50,274 nucleotides of DNA, taken from positions 1 through 50,274 of the forward strand of contig JANOQZ010000020.1 in the NCBI GenBank assembly GCA_031415055.1, in the 5' to 3' direction. A program made the translations under genes and the position numbers. Each line of letters begins with the position of its first letter. Within the stretch, counting starts at the first letter, position 1. Source of the DNA: JANMOK01 sp031415055 (GTDB taxonomy: Bacteria; Pseudomonadota; Alphaproteobacteria; Rhodobacterales; Rhodobacteraceae). This document shows positions 16,808-26,582 of the stretch, piece after piece. Under the pieces are notes generated by a model, which saw only the letters and a program-made list of their open reading frames with translations, had not been told where the DNA came from and ran no database searches.

Positions 16808-17787
16808 GTTTGCGCTTGCACCATGTCCCAGGCCGTCTGAATCGCGGCGATAAGGCTTGATGGGTCGGCTTTACCCTGACCGGCGATGTCAAATGCGGTG
16901 CCGTGATCTGGCGACGTGCGGATGAACGGCAAGCCCAGCGTAACGTTCACGCCATTGGCGAAATCCAAGGTCTTCAAAGGCAGCAGTGCTTGGTCGTGAT
17001 ACATGCAGATTGCGGCATCATATTTGGCCCGCGCTGACGGGTGAAACATCGTATCGGCAGGCAAAGGGCCAAGCAAATTTAGGCCTTGCGCCCGTAATTT
17101 CTGCACCACCGGAATGATGGTTGCAATCTCCTCGCGCCCGATAGTTCCACCTTCGCCCGCGTGTGGGTTGAGGCCAGAGATGGCTAACCTCGGCGAAGTT
17201 AACCCAAAATACCGGCACAAGGCGTCGTGCGTTGTCAGTATTGTTTCCTCAAGCAATGCTCCAGTCAAAGCCGTAGGCACGTCGGCAAGCGGTATATGAA
17301 TTGTGGCAGGCACGACGCGCAACAGCGGCGAGGCCAGCATCATCACCGGTCGCGCCGTGGAGCCTGAAATATGCGCCAGAAACTCGGTATGTCCGGGAAA
17401 CGCGAAATTCGCGCCTTCCTTCAAAACCAACTTGTTGATCGGATTTGTAACCAGAGCCGAACATCTGCCCTGCTGGACAAGTCGCACTGCAGTTTCGATC
17501 ATCGAAATCACCGAGGCGGCATTGGTGTTGTTCGCCACCCCCGGTGTTGGTTCGCCGTGCAGCGGATGATGCAGGAACGGCAAGGCTGAGGCATTTTCTA
17601 CCTCAGCATCCGAAGCGATCTCTTGCGTTGCAATGCCACAACGCACGGCAAAAGCCGGAAAAAACCGCCGATCCGCCAACAAAACGAACGGGATCTTTTT
17701 GTCCAAAGCCTGCCAAGCCTTAATGGCAATTTCCGGGCCAATTCCAGCAGGGTCGCCAAGGGTAACGACCAAGGGCCGAGTTTTCAT
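16804..17787 (-). CDS. pdxA: 4-hydroxythreonine-4-phosphate dehydrogenase
   Basis: 327 aa. PdxA oxidises 4-phosphohydroxy-L-threonine in the DXP-dependent pyridoxal phosphate pathway. Family motifs: LVVTLGDPAGIGPEIA at the N-terminus, FPGHTEFLA, the metal-binding GLNPHAGEGG, and MYHDQALLPLK near the C-terminus. The ATG at 17787 overlaps the surA stop as ATGA; the frame opens 44 codons upstream, but that part lies within surA and is not family-like. surA-pdxA-rsmA is a widely conserved order. Confidence 0.96.
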   Translation of the reverse strand: MKTRPLVVTLGDPAGIGPEIAIKAWQALDKKIPFVLLADRRFFPAFAVRCGIATQEIASDAEVENASALPFLHHPLHGEPTPGVANNTNAASVISMIETAVRLVQQGRCSALVTNPINKLVLKEGANFAFPGHTEFLAHISGSTARPVMMLASPLLRVVPATIHIPLADVPTALTGALLEETILTTHDALCRYFGLTSPRLAISGLNPHAGEGGTIGREEIATIIPVVQKLRAQGLNLLGPLPADTMFHPSARAKYDAAICMYHDQALLPLKTLDFANGVNVTLGLPFIRTSPDHGTAFDIAGQGKADPSSLIAAIQTAWDMVQAQT

Positions 17788-18986
17788 TGCCGGTGTATAA
17801 CCGCGTTGCGACGCAGTTCCGCCAACAATCCATCGCCTAATGCCGCAATGCGTTTGGAAAACAATAGACCGCGCATTTGGTTGCGCAGGTCTTCGTCGGT
17901 TGCAGGCGTCCTTTCGCACAGGAACAAGATCGCAGCACCCGATTCAATCGGCATCACGTCCGCCTCGCCGGTGTCGAGCCGCGCTATGCGCAAGGCAACG
18001 TCCTGCCCAAGTGCGGGCAAAGCAATCGGCCCGACAATCGACTCCGGCTGACCATGCGATGCTACAAAGCGGCGCATGTCGGCACAGGTGTTCAAATTGG
18101 CAGCTTCCACTGCAAGAGCGGCAACGTCTCCCGCGATCGACGTTTCGCCATAAGTCACCGTAACATCTGCCCGCACTTCGGCGTTTTCCTCACGCTGGCC
18201 AATCAGTTTTAACAAAACCACGCCCTGCGGGAACGGTATCGGACCGGTAACTTCGCCCGGTGCCAGCGCCAAGACCTGTGCGCTAATCAACGGTGGCAGC
18301 CGGTCGGACGGCATCCAATCCAAAGCGCCGCCCTGTGTTGCCGATTTGGAGCGGCTTAATTCCTGCGCTGCGGCGGCAAAATCTTGCCCGCTGTTCAATC
18401 GTGCCGATAACTCCGCCGCGAAAGCGAAGGTTTCCTGCTGTCTGCGCTCGGAGAATGGCAAAACTATTTCCGCCAAACGCAAACTTTCCCGCCCAACCGT
18501 CGCAGCGAGATTGAGCGCTTCGGTCAGTTCGCGATCACTAGGTAGCGCCTGACTGCGAAACCGGCCCTGCACAATTTGCCGCCAAACCAGTCCGGCCCGG
18601 ATCAAATCTGACATGGCCTGTGCGCTAACACCAAAATCGGCGTTGCGAGCCAACAAGGTCTCTGCCGAAAGGTTGCGCTGTGCCGCAAATTCGGCAATTC
18701 CGGCCTGTACCGATTCATCGCTGACAACAATTCCCAGCCGGTCGGCAAACTGGCTTTTCAGCAAATCATCGGTTAGCTGGTCAATCGCGTCGCGATCCAG
18801 ATTATCAGCAGGCGCCCCCAGTGCCTGCAAAAGCGCGATGCGCTGATCGATGTCATAGCGGGTGATTGTCGCTTCATTGACCGACAAGACCGCAGAAAAC
18901 GTCCCGTTCGCCTGCGCGAATAACGGGGCAAATGCGCAAAATAATGCGGCCGTTCCTATCGAAATTGCTCCCAACCATCGTCTCAT
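17784..18986 (-). CDS. surA: Periplasmic chaperone/peptidyl-prolyl isomerase SurA
   Basis: 400 aa. SurA escorts outer-membrane proteins across the periplasm to the BAM complex. Residues 1-26 form a signal peptide (ending AQANG). The N-terminal chaperone region follows (SVNEATITRYDIDQRIALL), then one parvulin-type domain near residues 170-275 (LRLAEIVLPF; DFAAAAQELS; GGALDWM; GVVLLKLIGQRE). One rotamase domain rather than two is usual for alphaproteobacterial forms. It lies 18 bp downstream of lptD, whose product is a known SurA-dependent client. Confidence 0.9.
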   Translation of the reverse strand: MRRWLGAISIGTAALFCAFAPLFAQANGTFSAVLSVNEATITRYDIDQRIALLQALGAPADNLDRDAIDQLTDDLLKSQFADRLGIVVSDESVQAGIAEFAAQRNLSAETLLARNADFGVSAQAMSDLIRAGLVWRQIVQGRFRSQALPSDRELTEALNLAATVGRESLRLAEIVLPFSERRQQETFAFAAELSARLNSGQDFAAAAQELSRSKSATQGGALDWMPSDRLPPLISAQVLALAPGEVTGPIPFPQGVVLLKLIGQREENAEVRADVTVTYGETSIAGDVAALAVEAANLNTCADMRRFVASHGQPESIVGPIALPALGQDVALRIARLDTGEADVMPIESGAAILFLCERTPATDEDLRNQMRGLLFSKRIAALGDGLLAELRRNAVIHRQ

Positions 18987-19004
18987 GTCGCCGTCATCAT
19001 CCTT

Positions 19005-21155
19005 TTAAGTTCCACAAGCAGCCGCTGGCCATTCGTCGTCCGCCTGTCCGCCAAATCCCGCCAGATTGATCGACAGTCCAAAGCTGGTCGCAGGCGGGAC
19101 GTTAGCCGAAGTTGTAAAGCTGCGCGAGACGGAAAGATCAACCCGAATGCATTCGTTGCCAAATGTCAGCGTGCCGTCCGATTTGATCGGCGTGGCTTCG
19201 GCCAAATTATATCGTGCATCGCCGGAGATTTCCCAGTTTGGCCGAAATCGCCATTTGCCGCCAAACACGAATTCGTCGCGCGGCTTGGGTGCCCCGGCGT
19301 TGGCGTCGGCATCAAGATGCAAATACGATGCTTCCAGCGAATACTTTTCGTAATCCAACCAAATTTGCGACTCGGCCCGTTTGAAGTTCAGCGCGGTGTC
19401 AAACAACACCCGATTTATCATGCGAAAATTTGGCGGCAATTCCAAGGTCACAGCGGCCAGAACGTCAGAATAATGCGTGCCAAGCCCAGAACCCGCCGAA
19501 AAATTTGCGTCGTTGTTGAGACTGATCACCTGGCCCAAAGTAAGCCCGACGTTCCAGCCGTCATTGTCATATCGATTGTACGTTAAACCAAGATTGGCCC
19601 TTAGGCCGCTTTCAACCCGGTCTTTGCCGGGAAAACGGTTGATGGCAAACAGGTTGGTTTCATCAAACTCAACTTGTTGGCTATCTTCATTGGGGAATTG
19701 ATCGTTGCCTTGCACGTCGGCGGTATACACAATCTGTGCAATCGGTTCCAAAACATGCAGCGCGCCGCCGTCAAGTTTTGCCAAAGGCCAGCGCATTGTG
19801 AGGCCCACTGACGGTGCGAACTGGCCAAGGATTCCCGGTTTGGCAAAAGCCGTATCGTGGAGAACTCGGTATAGGTTCACATCGGCTTGGGCGAAACTTT
19901 CCAACAAAATGCCCGATGGAAATATCCAGTTCCGCCGCCAATCGGCATCAAATCCCAAGCGATACACGTCACGACCATCAAGGCGCGTTAATCCAACCGC
20001 ATTCATGCCAATATTCAAACTTCCGCTGACAAATCCCGGCGCGATATGTCGGCGATATTCGAACTCTGGCAGTACCAAAGGAATGGTTTGATTGTCCTCG
20101 TCATCGCGCAGGCTTTGAAATGCAACCGAATTCAATTCAAAATAATCTGTATGGCTGTAACGCGAAATCCCCAAAGTGCTGATCAGCCGGTCAGATTCGG
20201 AATAATTGAATTGCCGCATGAACGAATCGTCGCTGGTCGCAATAAGGTCGAACTGCGCCGTCGCGCCGTTTCGCAAACCAAACTGGCCCTTGGCGACGGC
20301 AAATCCGCGCAGGCCATCGGTCAAAAGACCGTCGCTAAACGCGACCACGCCGTTCAGATAGATCGAACCACTGCCCATAAAGGCGCGATATTCGCCCTCC
20401 AAAATCGCGGCTCCGGTATTGGTCACAAACGGTGTGATCGTGGCGTCGGAATGATCGTTAATGGCAATGTAATAGGGCAGTTTCACGCCGGTACCGAACA
20501 ACTCTGCCGACAAAAACTTTGGTACCAAAAGCCCGGTCGCCCGCCGCACACTTGGATCGGGCGTACGCAAATTTGGCAGATACAAAACCGGTAGCCCAAA
20601 AACCTCCAGCCTTGCATCGTGAAAATTCAAGGTCTTTTCAACGTTGTCGTGGATGACCCGGCTGGAGCGAATTTGCCAGATCGGCACCGGGCGGTCAAAA
20701 CAGACCTGGCACGATGACCCGACAGTTTTGTACATCGTCGTGAAACGTCCATGGTCGCGGATAATTTCCGATGCGGCGAACTGAAAGCGGCTCTCCAGCA
20801 ATATCCGCGCACCTTGCAAAATTCCGTCGCTGAGGTCGGCCGAAAGTTCGGCCATGTCGGCAAATATTCGTGTCCCGTCACCTTGGGTCAGAATTATCGG
20901 TCCCTGAGCAGTAACTTTGTCATGCGCCGCGTCATAGGTGATCGACGCAGCAGTAAGGCGCATGTCACCGAAGATGACCTGGACATTTCCCGTCGCAACC
21001 AAAAGCTTTTCGTCTTGCAGATATTCGATTTGGTCTGCCAGAAGAATTGTGTCTTGCGGGGCGGCGCATGCTGCAGTGACGAAGCCAAACAGCACCACCA
21101 CGACCGATACCAGTCGCGCGAACTTCGCCCAAAGTTTCACACCAATCACGCCCAT
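19005..21155 (-). CDS. lptD: LPS-assembly outer-membrane protein LptD
   Basis: 716 aa outer-membrane barrel that inserts lipopolysaccharide into the outer leaflet together with LptE. Signal peptide at residues 1-31 (ending ACAA). The OstA/LptA-like jellyroll spans about 35-150 (LLADQIEYLQDEKLLVATGN), then comes the beta-barrel with alternating aromatic strands and the family block LPNLRTPDPSVRRATGLL. Cysteines occur near residues 148, 151 and close to the C-terminus. Its ATG shares a base with the lptG stop (TAATG), so it follows the two inner-membrane permease genes of the same pathway. Confidence 0.93.
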   Translation of the reverse strand: MGVIGVKLWAKFARLVSVVVVLFGFVTAACAAPQDTILLADQIEYLQDEKLLVATGNVQVIFGDMRLTAASITYDAAHDKVTAQGPIILTQGDGTRIFADMAELSADLSDGILQGARILLESRFQFAASEIIRDHGRFTTMYKTVGSSCQVCFDRPVPIWQIRSSRVIHDNVEKTLNFHDARLEVFGLPVLYLPNLRTPDPSVRRATGLLVPKFLSAELFGTGVKLPYYIAINDHSDATITPFVTNTGAAILEGEYRAFMGSGSIYLNGVVAFSDGLLTDGLRGFAVAKGQFGLRNGATAQFDLIATSDDSFMRQFNYSESDRLISTLGISRYSHTDYFELNSVAFQSLRDDEDNQTIPLVLPEFEYRRHIAPGFVSGSLNIGMNAVGLTRLDGRDVYRLGFDADWRRNWIFPSGILLESFAQADVNLYRVLHDTAFAKPGILGQFAPSVGLTMRWPLAKLDGGALHVLEPIAQIVYTADVQGNDQFPNEDSQQVEFDETNLFAINRFPGKDRVESGLRANLGLTYNRYDNDGWNVGLTLGQVISLNNDANFSAGSGLGTHYSDVLAAVTLELPPNFRMINRVLFDTALNFKRAESQIWLDYEKYSLEASYLHLDADANAGAPKPRDEFVFGGKWRFRPNWEISGDARYNLAEATPIKSDGTLTFGNECIRVDLSVSRSFTTSANVPPATSFGLSINLAGFGGQADDEWPAAACGT

Positions 21156-22243
21156 TACCCGTCTTCAAAATGCAAAAGCAGGGTGAACGCCAGCATGATC
21201 GCGGCAATCGGCGGCGCCCAAGCAGCTACGCCAATCGGCACTTGCTTTGCCGCGCCAAACGAAGCGGCAACATCCAGCACGAAATAGAAAGCAAACCCTG
21301 CCAAAATTGCCCCCAATATCATGCTCGCGATATTGCCAAATCGAGTCGGTCGCATCGAAAACGCGCAGCCAATCAAGACCATTGCGACATAGACCACGGG
21401 CTTGGCAAGTTCGGTCTGCAAAAACATTCGATGCCGAACGCCGGAGAAGCCGGAATCTTCCATTCTTTGGATAAAGCCACGCAAATCCCAGAAAGGTATT
21501 GTCTCTGGCCTTGCGAATGAATTGAGCAATTGATCGCTGGAAAGATTGGTTTCCACCCGCAGTTCGGGGAATTTTTCGGGCAGCGGCGTCGGATTGTCCG
21601 AGATGATCCAACGACGCGCGTCTTGCAAAAGCCATTCACCAATCAGCAATTTTGCGACCGGCGCTTCGAGACGGCTTTCGATCTTTCCATTCGTATCAAA
21701 CAAAAACATCCGCACGCCAAAAAGCGCGGTGCCGTCGGGCGCACTTCGGTCGGCCTCCACCACCATTTGTCCATTTGATCCGGCCTGACGAAGCCAAATG
21801 TCCTTACCGCTCAATGACACCCTGGCCCCAATTGGATTACCCAAGGCCTCCAAAATATGGGCCTCGCGCTGACGAGTCGCCGCGACGATAGGGTTCATGA
21901 CCGAAAACGCCAATATGCCCAAGACAGCCGTCAAAATAATTGGGGCCATCACAAGTTTCAAACCAGAAACCCCCGCCGCGCGAGCGACCACAAGTTCGCT
22001 TGAACGTGCCAAGGAGATATAGGTCCAAAGGCTGGCAATCAGGATCACCAAAGGAAATGTCTGGGAAAGCGACGCCGGCGCCCGCACCATAGACAGCCCC
22101 AAGATTTCACCAATACTGGCGTTGCCCTTGAAGCGTTGAATCAGGTCAACCGAATCAAACAGCAAGACGATGCCCAACAGAATGAGCTGCACTTTGATCA
22201 AGTTCATGCCAAATTTGCGGATCAGATACAGATAAAGCGTCAT
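21155..22243 (-). CDS. lptG: LPS export ABC transporter permease LptG
   Basis: 362 aa YjgP/YjgQ-family protein. With LptF it forms the membrane part of the LptB2FG transporter that extracts LPS from the inner membrane. Membrane segments lie at about 15-35, 55-80, 95-120 and three near the C-terminus, flanking a periplasmic beta-jellyroll domain at about 140-260. The ATG at 22243 overlaps the lptF stop (ATGA). Being second after lptF and directly before lptD identifies it as LptG. Confidence 0.92.
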   Translation of the reverse strand: MTLYLYLIRKFGMNLIKVQLILLGIVLLFDSVDLIQRFKGNASIGEILGLSMVRAPASLSQTFPLVILIASLWTYISLARSSELVVARAAGVSGLKLVMAPIILTAVLGILAFSVMNPIVAATRQREAHILEALGNPIGARVSLSGKDIWLRQAGSNGQMVVEADRSAPDGTALFGVRMFLFDTNGKIESRLEAPVAKLLIGEWLLQDARRWIISDNPTPLPEKFPELRVETNLSSDQLLNSFARPETIPFWDLRGFIQRMEDSGFSGVRHRMFLQTELAKPVVYVAMVLIGCAFSMRPTRFGNIASMILGAILAGFAFYFVLDVAASFGAAKQVPIGVAAWAPPIAAIMLAFTLLLHFEDG

Positions 22244-23364
22244 GTCTGCCCCGACAGCTTGCGCAGCAATTGCCGGGAAGACCCGGCGCGAAGCAGCAAA
22301 AAAGCAGCGACCAACGCCGCGACAATGGCCGGCAGATAACTGACTAAGGCAAAATCCGGATTGGCGCGCACAAAACTTTTGGCCAATACCGTCCCCAATT
22401 GAATTACTGCGGCACCAAAAACGGCTACGGCCAAACGCAACGCAATTCCACCACGGCGGAATGGGCCGGACAATATACTGGCCAATGCCAGCGATGGAAA
22501 CGCCAAGGTCAAAAGCGGTATCGCCAATTGGTCATGGGCCTGAGCCTCAAAATCGCCCCGGGCATAGTGCGCCGTGCCAAGCATTTCCACCGTAGGGTTC
22601 AAAAGGGCCGGCAGAAAATATTCAGCCGGTGATCGGGTGCGCTGGCCGCGTACGGCGATCAATTCGCTCAAATCATAGACAAACTGACTGAACTTGATCG
22701 AGGTCAGCGTGTCGTTGGTTTTGTCCAAGGTCTGGGCAATGCCATCAAACATAACCATGCGGGTAGAAGAATTATCGTGCAACAACAACGCTTTTTGCGC
22801 CGAATAAGTTACCGTTTGTTTCGCGTCACGCTGGTCGTTGAGAAATATCTCCGCCATTTCGCCTTGGCGGCTGGTATCACCGACATAAAGGGTAATCCCC
22901 TCGCTTGGGTGCACAAACTCGCCCTCACCAACGAAGGAATTGGTGATTTCGCCACGAATATCGAACATCCGTTGTGCTAGTCGGGCTGAACTTACGGGAT
23001 TGAGATAGAGCGTCACCAGAAGCATCAACAATGCAACAAAGGCACCAAAGATAACAAACGGCACCAGCAGCCGGAAATAAGATCGTCCAGCCGCCAAGAT
23101 CACCGTCAATTCCGATTCCGCATACAGGCGATTTACCGCGTAAAGCGTCGCACCAAATGCTGCGAGAGGTAACACCATCGACAGAACTCTTGGCAGGATC
23201 AATGTCGAAAATTCCAAAAAAACCAATGCCGATTGGTTGTCGGCGATGACCCGATCAATCAGGCCAAGCGCTTGTGTCAGCCAAATGACACCCGCAAACA
23301 CCAAGGCGAAAAAACCAAATGGCCCCAAAAGGCTGGTTAAGATGTAGCCGTCCAGTTTTTGCAA
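22240..23364 (-). CDS. lptF: LPS export ABC transporter permease LptF
   Basis: 374 aa partner of LptG, same fold: N-terminal helices with GYILTSLLGPFGFFALVF, a helix with LPLAAFGATLYAVNRLYAESELTVI (in blocks), a periplasmic domain and three C-terminal helices. The start is TTG at 23362-23364 (MQKLDGY), with GGAT about ten bases upstream; no in-frame ATG is better placed. It is the first gene of a six-gene minus-strand operon (lptF-lptG-lptD-surA-pdxA-rsmA), divergent from pepA. Confidence 0.92.
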   Translation of the reverse strand: MQKLDGYILTSLLGPFGFFALVFAGVIWLTQALGLIDRVIADNQSALVFLEFSTLILPRVLSMVLPLAAFGATLYAVNRLYAESELTVILAAGRSYFRLLVPFVIFGAFVALLMLLVTLYLNPVSSARLAQRMFDIRGEITNSFVGEGEFVHPSEGITLYVGDTSRQGEMAEIFLNDQRDAKQTVTYSAQKALLLHDNSSTRMVMFDGIAQTLDKTNDTLTSIKFSQFVYDLSELIAVRGQRTRSPAEYFLPALLNPTVEMLGTAHYARGDFEAQAHDQLAIPLLTLAFPSLALASILSGPFRRGGIALRLAVAVFGAAVIQLGTVLAKSFVRANPDFALVSYLPAIVAALVAAFLLLRAGSSRQLLRKLSGQT

Positions 23365-23468
23365 AATATTGATCCAGACTCAGCAAATTTGTGCCGTCGG
23401 CAACTGGTCAAGTTCAACCAAAAAAGCTACCTGTTGCCAACCGCTATCGCACCCAAAAGGACTTTATT

Positions 23469-24935
23469 TTGACCCAACCCCTGCCAATCAGTTTTTCTGC
23501 TACCGAAGTTTTTCGGATCGAAAGTTGCACGGGCAAGATCGCGCTGTTCATGGAGGAAAACGTCAATTCGGACGAAATTACCACGCGTATCGATGCACGA
23601 ATGGGCGGAGCGCTGACCCGTCTCGCGCAAAGTGTCCAGTTCAAGGAAAGCAAAGTCGGCGAATGTCAGGTTCTGGCATTTCCCGGCGGTCTGTTGGTGG
23701 ATTCTGTGATTGTTGCCAAACTGCCCGCCGATGCGGATGCCATGGCTTGCCGCAAAGCGGGTGCAGCTTTGGCGAGTTACAAAAACAAAGCTGACTTTTC
23801 CGTTCTGGCTACCAACCAAACCAATGCGCATGAAATTGCCTTTGGTCTGGCCCTGCGTGCATATGATTTCGACACCCACAAGACGAAAAAATCTGACCCT
23901 TGTGGAACGGTTACTTTTTTCGTCGAAGACGCGTCGGCAACAGCAAAAATTTCAAAATCCCATGCGGCTTTGACCGAGGGCGTGTTTTTCACTCGCGATT
24001 TAGTCAACGAACCGGCAAATATTCTGACGACTGACGATTTCGCCGCTCGATTGGCCGCAATGCAAGAATTGGGGCTAGAAGTCGAAATTCTGGAAGAAGC
24101 CGAACTGGCCAAACTTGGCATGGGGGCGTTGTTGGGCGTCGGGCAGGGGTCGCCAAGCCCGTCCAAAGTTGTGGTCATGCGTTGGCAAAACGGCGGCAAG
24201 GAAGCTCCGCTCGCTCTGATCGGCAAAGGTGTGGTGTTTGACACCGGTGGTATCTCGATCAAACCCGCCGCCGGAATGGAAGAAATGACCATGGATATGG
24301 GCGGCGCTGCCGTCGTGGCCGGCGTCATGCGGACACTGGCCTTGCGTAAAGCGAAAGCCAATGTTGTCGGCATGGTTGGCATTGTGGAAAACATGCCCGA
24401 TGGTTTGGCGCAACGCCCCGGCGACGTGGTCAAATCGATGAAAGGCGACACAATTGAAGTCATCAACACCGACGCCGAAGGGCGTTTGGTCCTGGCCGAT
24501 GTCATGTGGTATGCGCAGGAACGCTTCGAACCCTGCGGCATGATCGATTTGGCGACGCTGACCGGCGCGATAATCATCGGTCTGGGCCACGAAATGGCCG
24601 GGGTATTCTCCAACAACGACGATTTGTGCGACAAGTTCCTCGCGTCGGCCATAGCTGAGGGTGAGGGGGCTTGGCGCATGCCGGTCGATCCAGCCTATGA
24701 CAAAGCCCTCAAATCGCGCGTCGCTGACGTGATGAACGTCGGCGGCAGGCCCGGTGGCGCAATCACCGCTGCCATGTTCCTGCAGCGCTTTGTCAAACCC
24801 GAAATGCCGTGGATCCACCTCGACATCGCCGGGGTGGCGCTGGTGAATTCCGATACCGATTTCGCGCCCAAAGGCGCCACCGGCTGGGGCGTGCGCAGCC
24901 TTGACCATTTGATCCGCGAGCATTTTGAGGATTGA
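23469..24935 (+). CDS. pepA: Leucyl aminopeptidase (M17 family)
   Basis: 488 aa cytosolic aminopeptidase with two metal ions. Catalytic domain motifs: GKGVVFDTGGISIKPA, MDMGGAA, and the family signature NTDAEGRL, then AALTGA-like DLATLTGAIIIGLGHEMAG. The start is TTG at 23469 (MTQPLPISF), eight bases after AAAAGGA; the open frame begins 26 codons earlier, but that part has no ribosome site. The stop overlaps holC as TTGA. Confidence 0.94.
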   Translation: MTQPLPISFSATEVFRIESCTGKIALFMEENVNSDEITTRIDARMGGALTRLAQSVQFKESKVGECQVLAFPGGLLVDSVIVAKLPADADAMACRKAGAALASYKNKADFSVLATNQTNAHEIAFGLALRAYDFDTHKTKKSDPCGTVTFFVEDASATAKISKSHAALTEGVFFTRDLVNEPANILTTDDFAARLAAMQELGLEVEILEEAELAKLGMGALLGVGQGSPSPSKVVVMRWQNGGKEAPLALIGKGVVFDTGGISIKPAAGMEEMTMDMGGAAVVAGVMRTLALRKAKANVVGMVGIVENMPDGLAQRPGDVVKSMKGDTIEVINTDAEGRLVLADVMWYAQERFEPCGMIDLATLTGAIIIGLGHEMAGVFSNNDDLCDKFLASAIAEGEGAWRMPVDPAYDKALKSRVADVMNVGGRPGGAITAAMFLQRFVKPEMPWIHLDIAGVALVNSDTDFAPKGATGWGVRSLDHLIREHFED

Positions 24936-25390
24936 CCGAGGTTCTGTTCTATCACCTGACCGAACGCCCGCTCGAGCAGGTGTTGCCCGAGATTCTGGAA
25001 AAATCGCTGCAACGTGGCTGGAAAGTTGCCATCAAAGGCACCGCACGGGCGCGGCTGGACATGCTGGACGCGCAATTATGGACCTATCGGGAAGACAGTT
25101 TTCTGCCGCACGGGAAAGAAACCGAACCAAACGCCGAACGCCAACCAATTTTGCTGACAACCGACGAATTTTCCAACGCGCCTCAGGTTCTGATCCTGGT
25201 CGACGGGGGGCGGCAATCGCCCGAAACCATTGCCAAATTCGAACGTGTTTGCATCCTGTTTGACGGCAACGATCCCGACCGCTTGGCCGAGGCACGGACA
25301 GATTGGAAAACCATTTCTACGTTGGGCCACAAGGCGATTTATTGGGCACAAGACGGCGGCAAGTGGGTCAAAAAAGCGGAGGCCGGTTAA
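24932..25390 (+). CDS. holC: DNA polymerase III chi subunit
   Basis: 152 aa. The chi subunit links the clamp loader to SSB at the replication fork. It starts TTG at 24932 (MTEVLFYHLTERPLEQVLPEIL), overlapping the pepA stop. The pattern LEKSLQRGWKVAI, LDAQLWTYREDSFLPHG and PQVLILVDGG is typical of HolC. The pepA-holC pairing is widespread in proteobacteria. Its last 4 bp overlap the convergent aspartic-protease gene. Confidence 0.93.
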   Translation: MTEVLFYHLTERPLEQVLPEILEKSLQRGWKVAIKGTARARLDMLDAQLWTYREDSFLPHGKETEPNAERQPILLTTDEFSNAPQVLILVDGGRQSPETIAKFERVCILFDGNDPDRLAEARTDWKTISTLGHKAIYWAQDGGKWVKKAEAG

Positions 25391-25968
25391 GGCGTCAGTG
25401 TCATCCGGTCGCCCTCAATCGAAATGCCGCTGAACCGGTTCAAATACGACATTCCCAACAGCGAGCGATCCAATTGACCGCCATTCACCGAAACCCGCAC
25501 ATCGCGCAGCTCCAAATCCGGAGCATTCAACGAATCCAATCGCGCCTCAGCCGTGCTGACAGTGCCATTCGCGGTACTCGCCTGACCGACAAAATCCAGC
25601 CGCGAAACGTCAATTCCAATCGCCGTAGCATCACTCTGGTTCAACACAATGTCGGTAGCGCCGGTATCAACGACAAATTCCACGTCGTGGCCATTGGCTT
25701 GCAAGACCAAATAGAAATGCCCGTCCTCCTGCCTTTGGACGGAAAACCCGGCTTCCGCCAATTGCGGCGTCGATGTAAACATGCCGCCACCAATGACATC
25801 ACGGAACGAATAGGCGGCAATCGCTGCCATGAAGATCAGCGCCCAAACCGCCACCATTTGCAGTGTTTGGCTTAACCGATTGCGAAAGTCCGAAAACAAA
25901 TAGGTTCCGATGAACGCGGCCAAAACCACCAAGTAGATCAGCCTTGCGGTGTCATCGGACCAGTTCAT
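25387..25968 (-). CDS. TIGR02281 clan AA aspartic protease, membrane-anchored
   Basis: 193 aa. Two hydrophobic helices (about residues 7-25 and 38-55) precede a retropepsin-like domain with the catalytic triad Asp101-Thr-Gly-Ala in FVVDTGATDIVLN and a C-terminal block LGMSYLNRF. One such domain per chain means an active enzyme would be a dimer. The family (TIGR02281) is common in alphaproteobacteria and has no well-known substrate. It is third in an ABC-F/MarC/protease operon coupled by ATGA overlaps. Confidence 0.85.
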   Translation of the reverse strand: MNWSDDTARLIYLVVLAAFIGTYLFSDFRNRLSQTLQMVAVWALIFMAAIAAYSFRDVIGGGMFTSTPQLAEAGFSVQRQEDGHFYLVLQANGHDVEFVVDTGATDIVLNQSDATAIGIDVSRLDFVGQASTANGTVSTAEARLDSLNAPDLELRDVRVSVNGGQLDRSLLGMSYLNRFSGISIEGDRMTLTP

Positions 25969-26582
25969 TCAAAACCCGCAAAACCAAGGTCGCCAAGCCC
26001 GTCAATGATGAACTGCACCGCCATCGCCGCCAGCAGGATACCCAGCAGGCGATGGATAACTGCCGTTCCAGTCTGGCCCAATATGCGTTCGATTACCCCG
26101 CCTGCCAAGAACAGTACATATGCTGCGGCGACCACGGCAAGTACCACGCCATGCACCACCAGAATGCCCGTCCAATTGCCCGATTGCTGGCCGGTCAACA
26201 ACACCATCGAGGTCAAAGCAGCCGGCCCGGCAATCAATGGTGTTGCCAACGGAAATACCGAAGGATCTGGGCTGTCTGCCACGTTTGGCTCGCGCCACTG
26301 GTTGCGGCGTTCGAACAGCATTTGGGCGGCGATCATGAACAAAAGCAACCCGCCGGAAATGCGAAACGCCGGCATGCCAATGCCGATAATCGAAAGCACA
26401 CTTTCACCAGCGACACCAAACAACGTCAGCAGGATCATGGCGATAAAGCAGGCGCGCAGCGCTATCCGCCGCCGCTCTGCCTGCGTGCGGCCGGTAGTAA
26501 GTGCCACAAACAATGGGGCCAGCGCTATAGGCTCGATGACCACGAACATGGTAACAAAGGCCGCGATGGCAACGTCGATCAT
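25965..26582 (-). CDS. MarC-family integral membrane protein
   Basis: 205 aa with about six transmembrane helices. The MarC/UPF0056 pattern is clear: FVTMFVVIEPIALAPLFVALT at the N-terminus (in blocks), RIALRACFIAMILL, FRISGGLLLFMIA, FPLATPLIAGPAALTSM. The function of the family is uncertain; despite the name, it is not established as a drug-resistance protein. The ATG overlaps the ABC-F stop, and its stop overlaps the protease start, both ATGA. Confidence 0.9.
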   Translation of the reverse strand: MIDVAIAAFVTMFVVIEPIALAPLFVALTTGRTQAERRRIALRACFIAMILLTLFGVAGESVLSIIGIGMPAFRISGGLLLFMIAAQMLFERRNQWREPNVADSPDPSVFPLATPLIAGPAALTSMVLLTGQQSGNWTGILVVHGVVLAVVAAAYVLFLAGGVIERILGQTGTAVIHRLLGILLAAMAVQFIIDGLGDLGFAGFE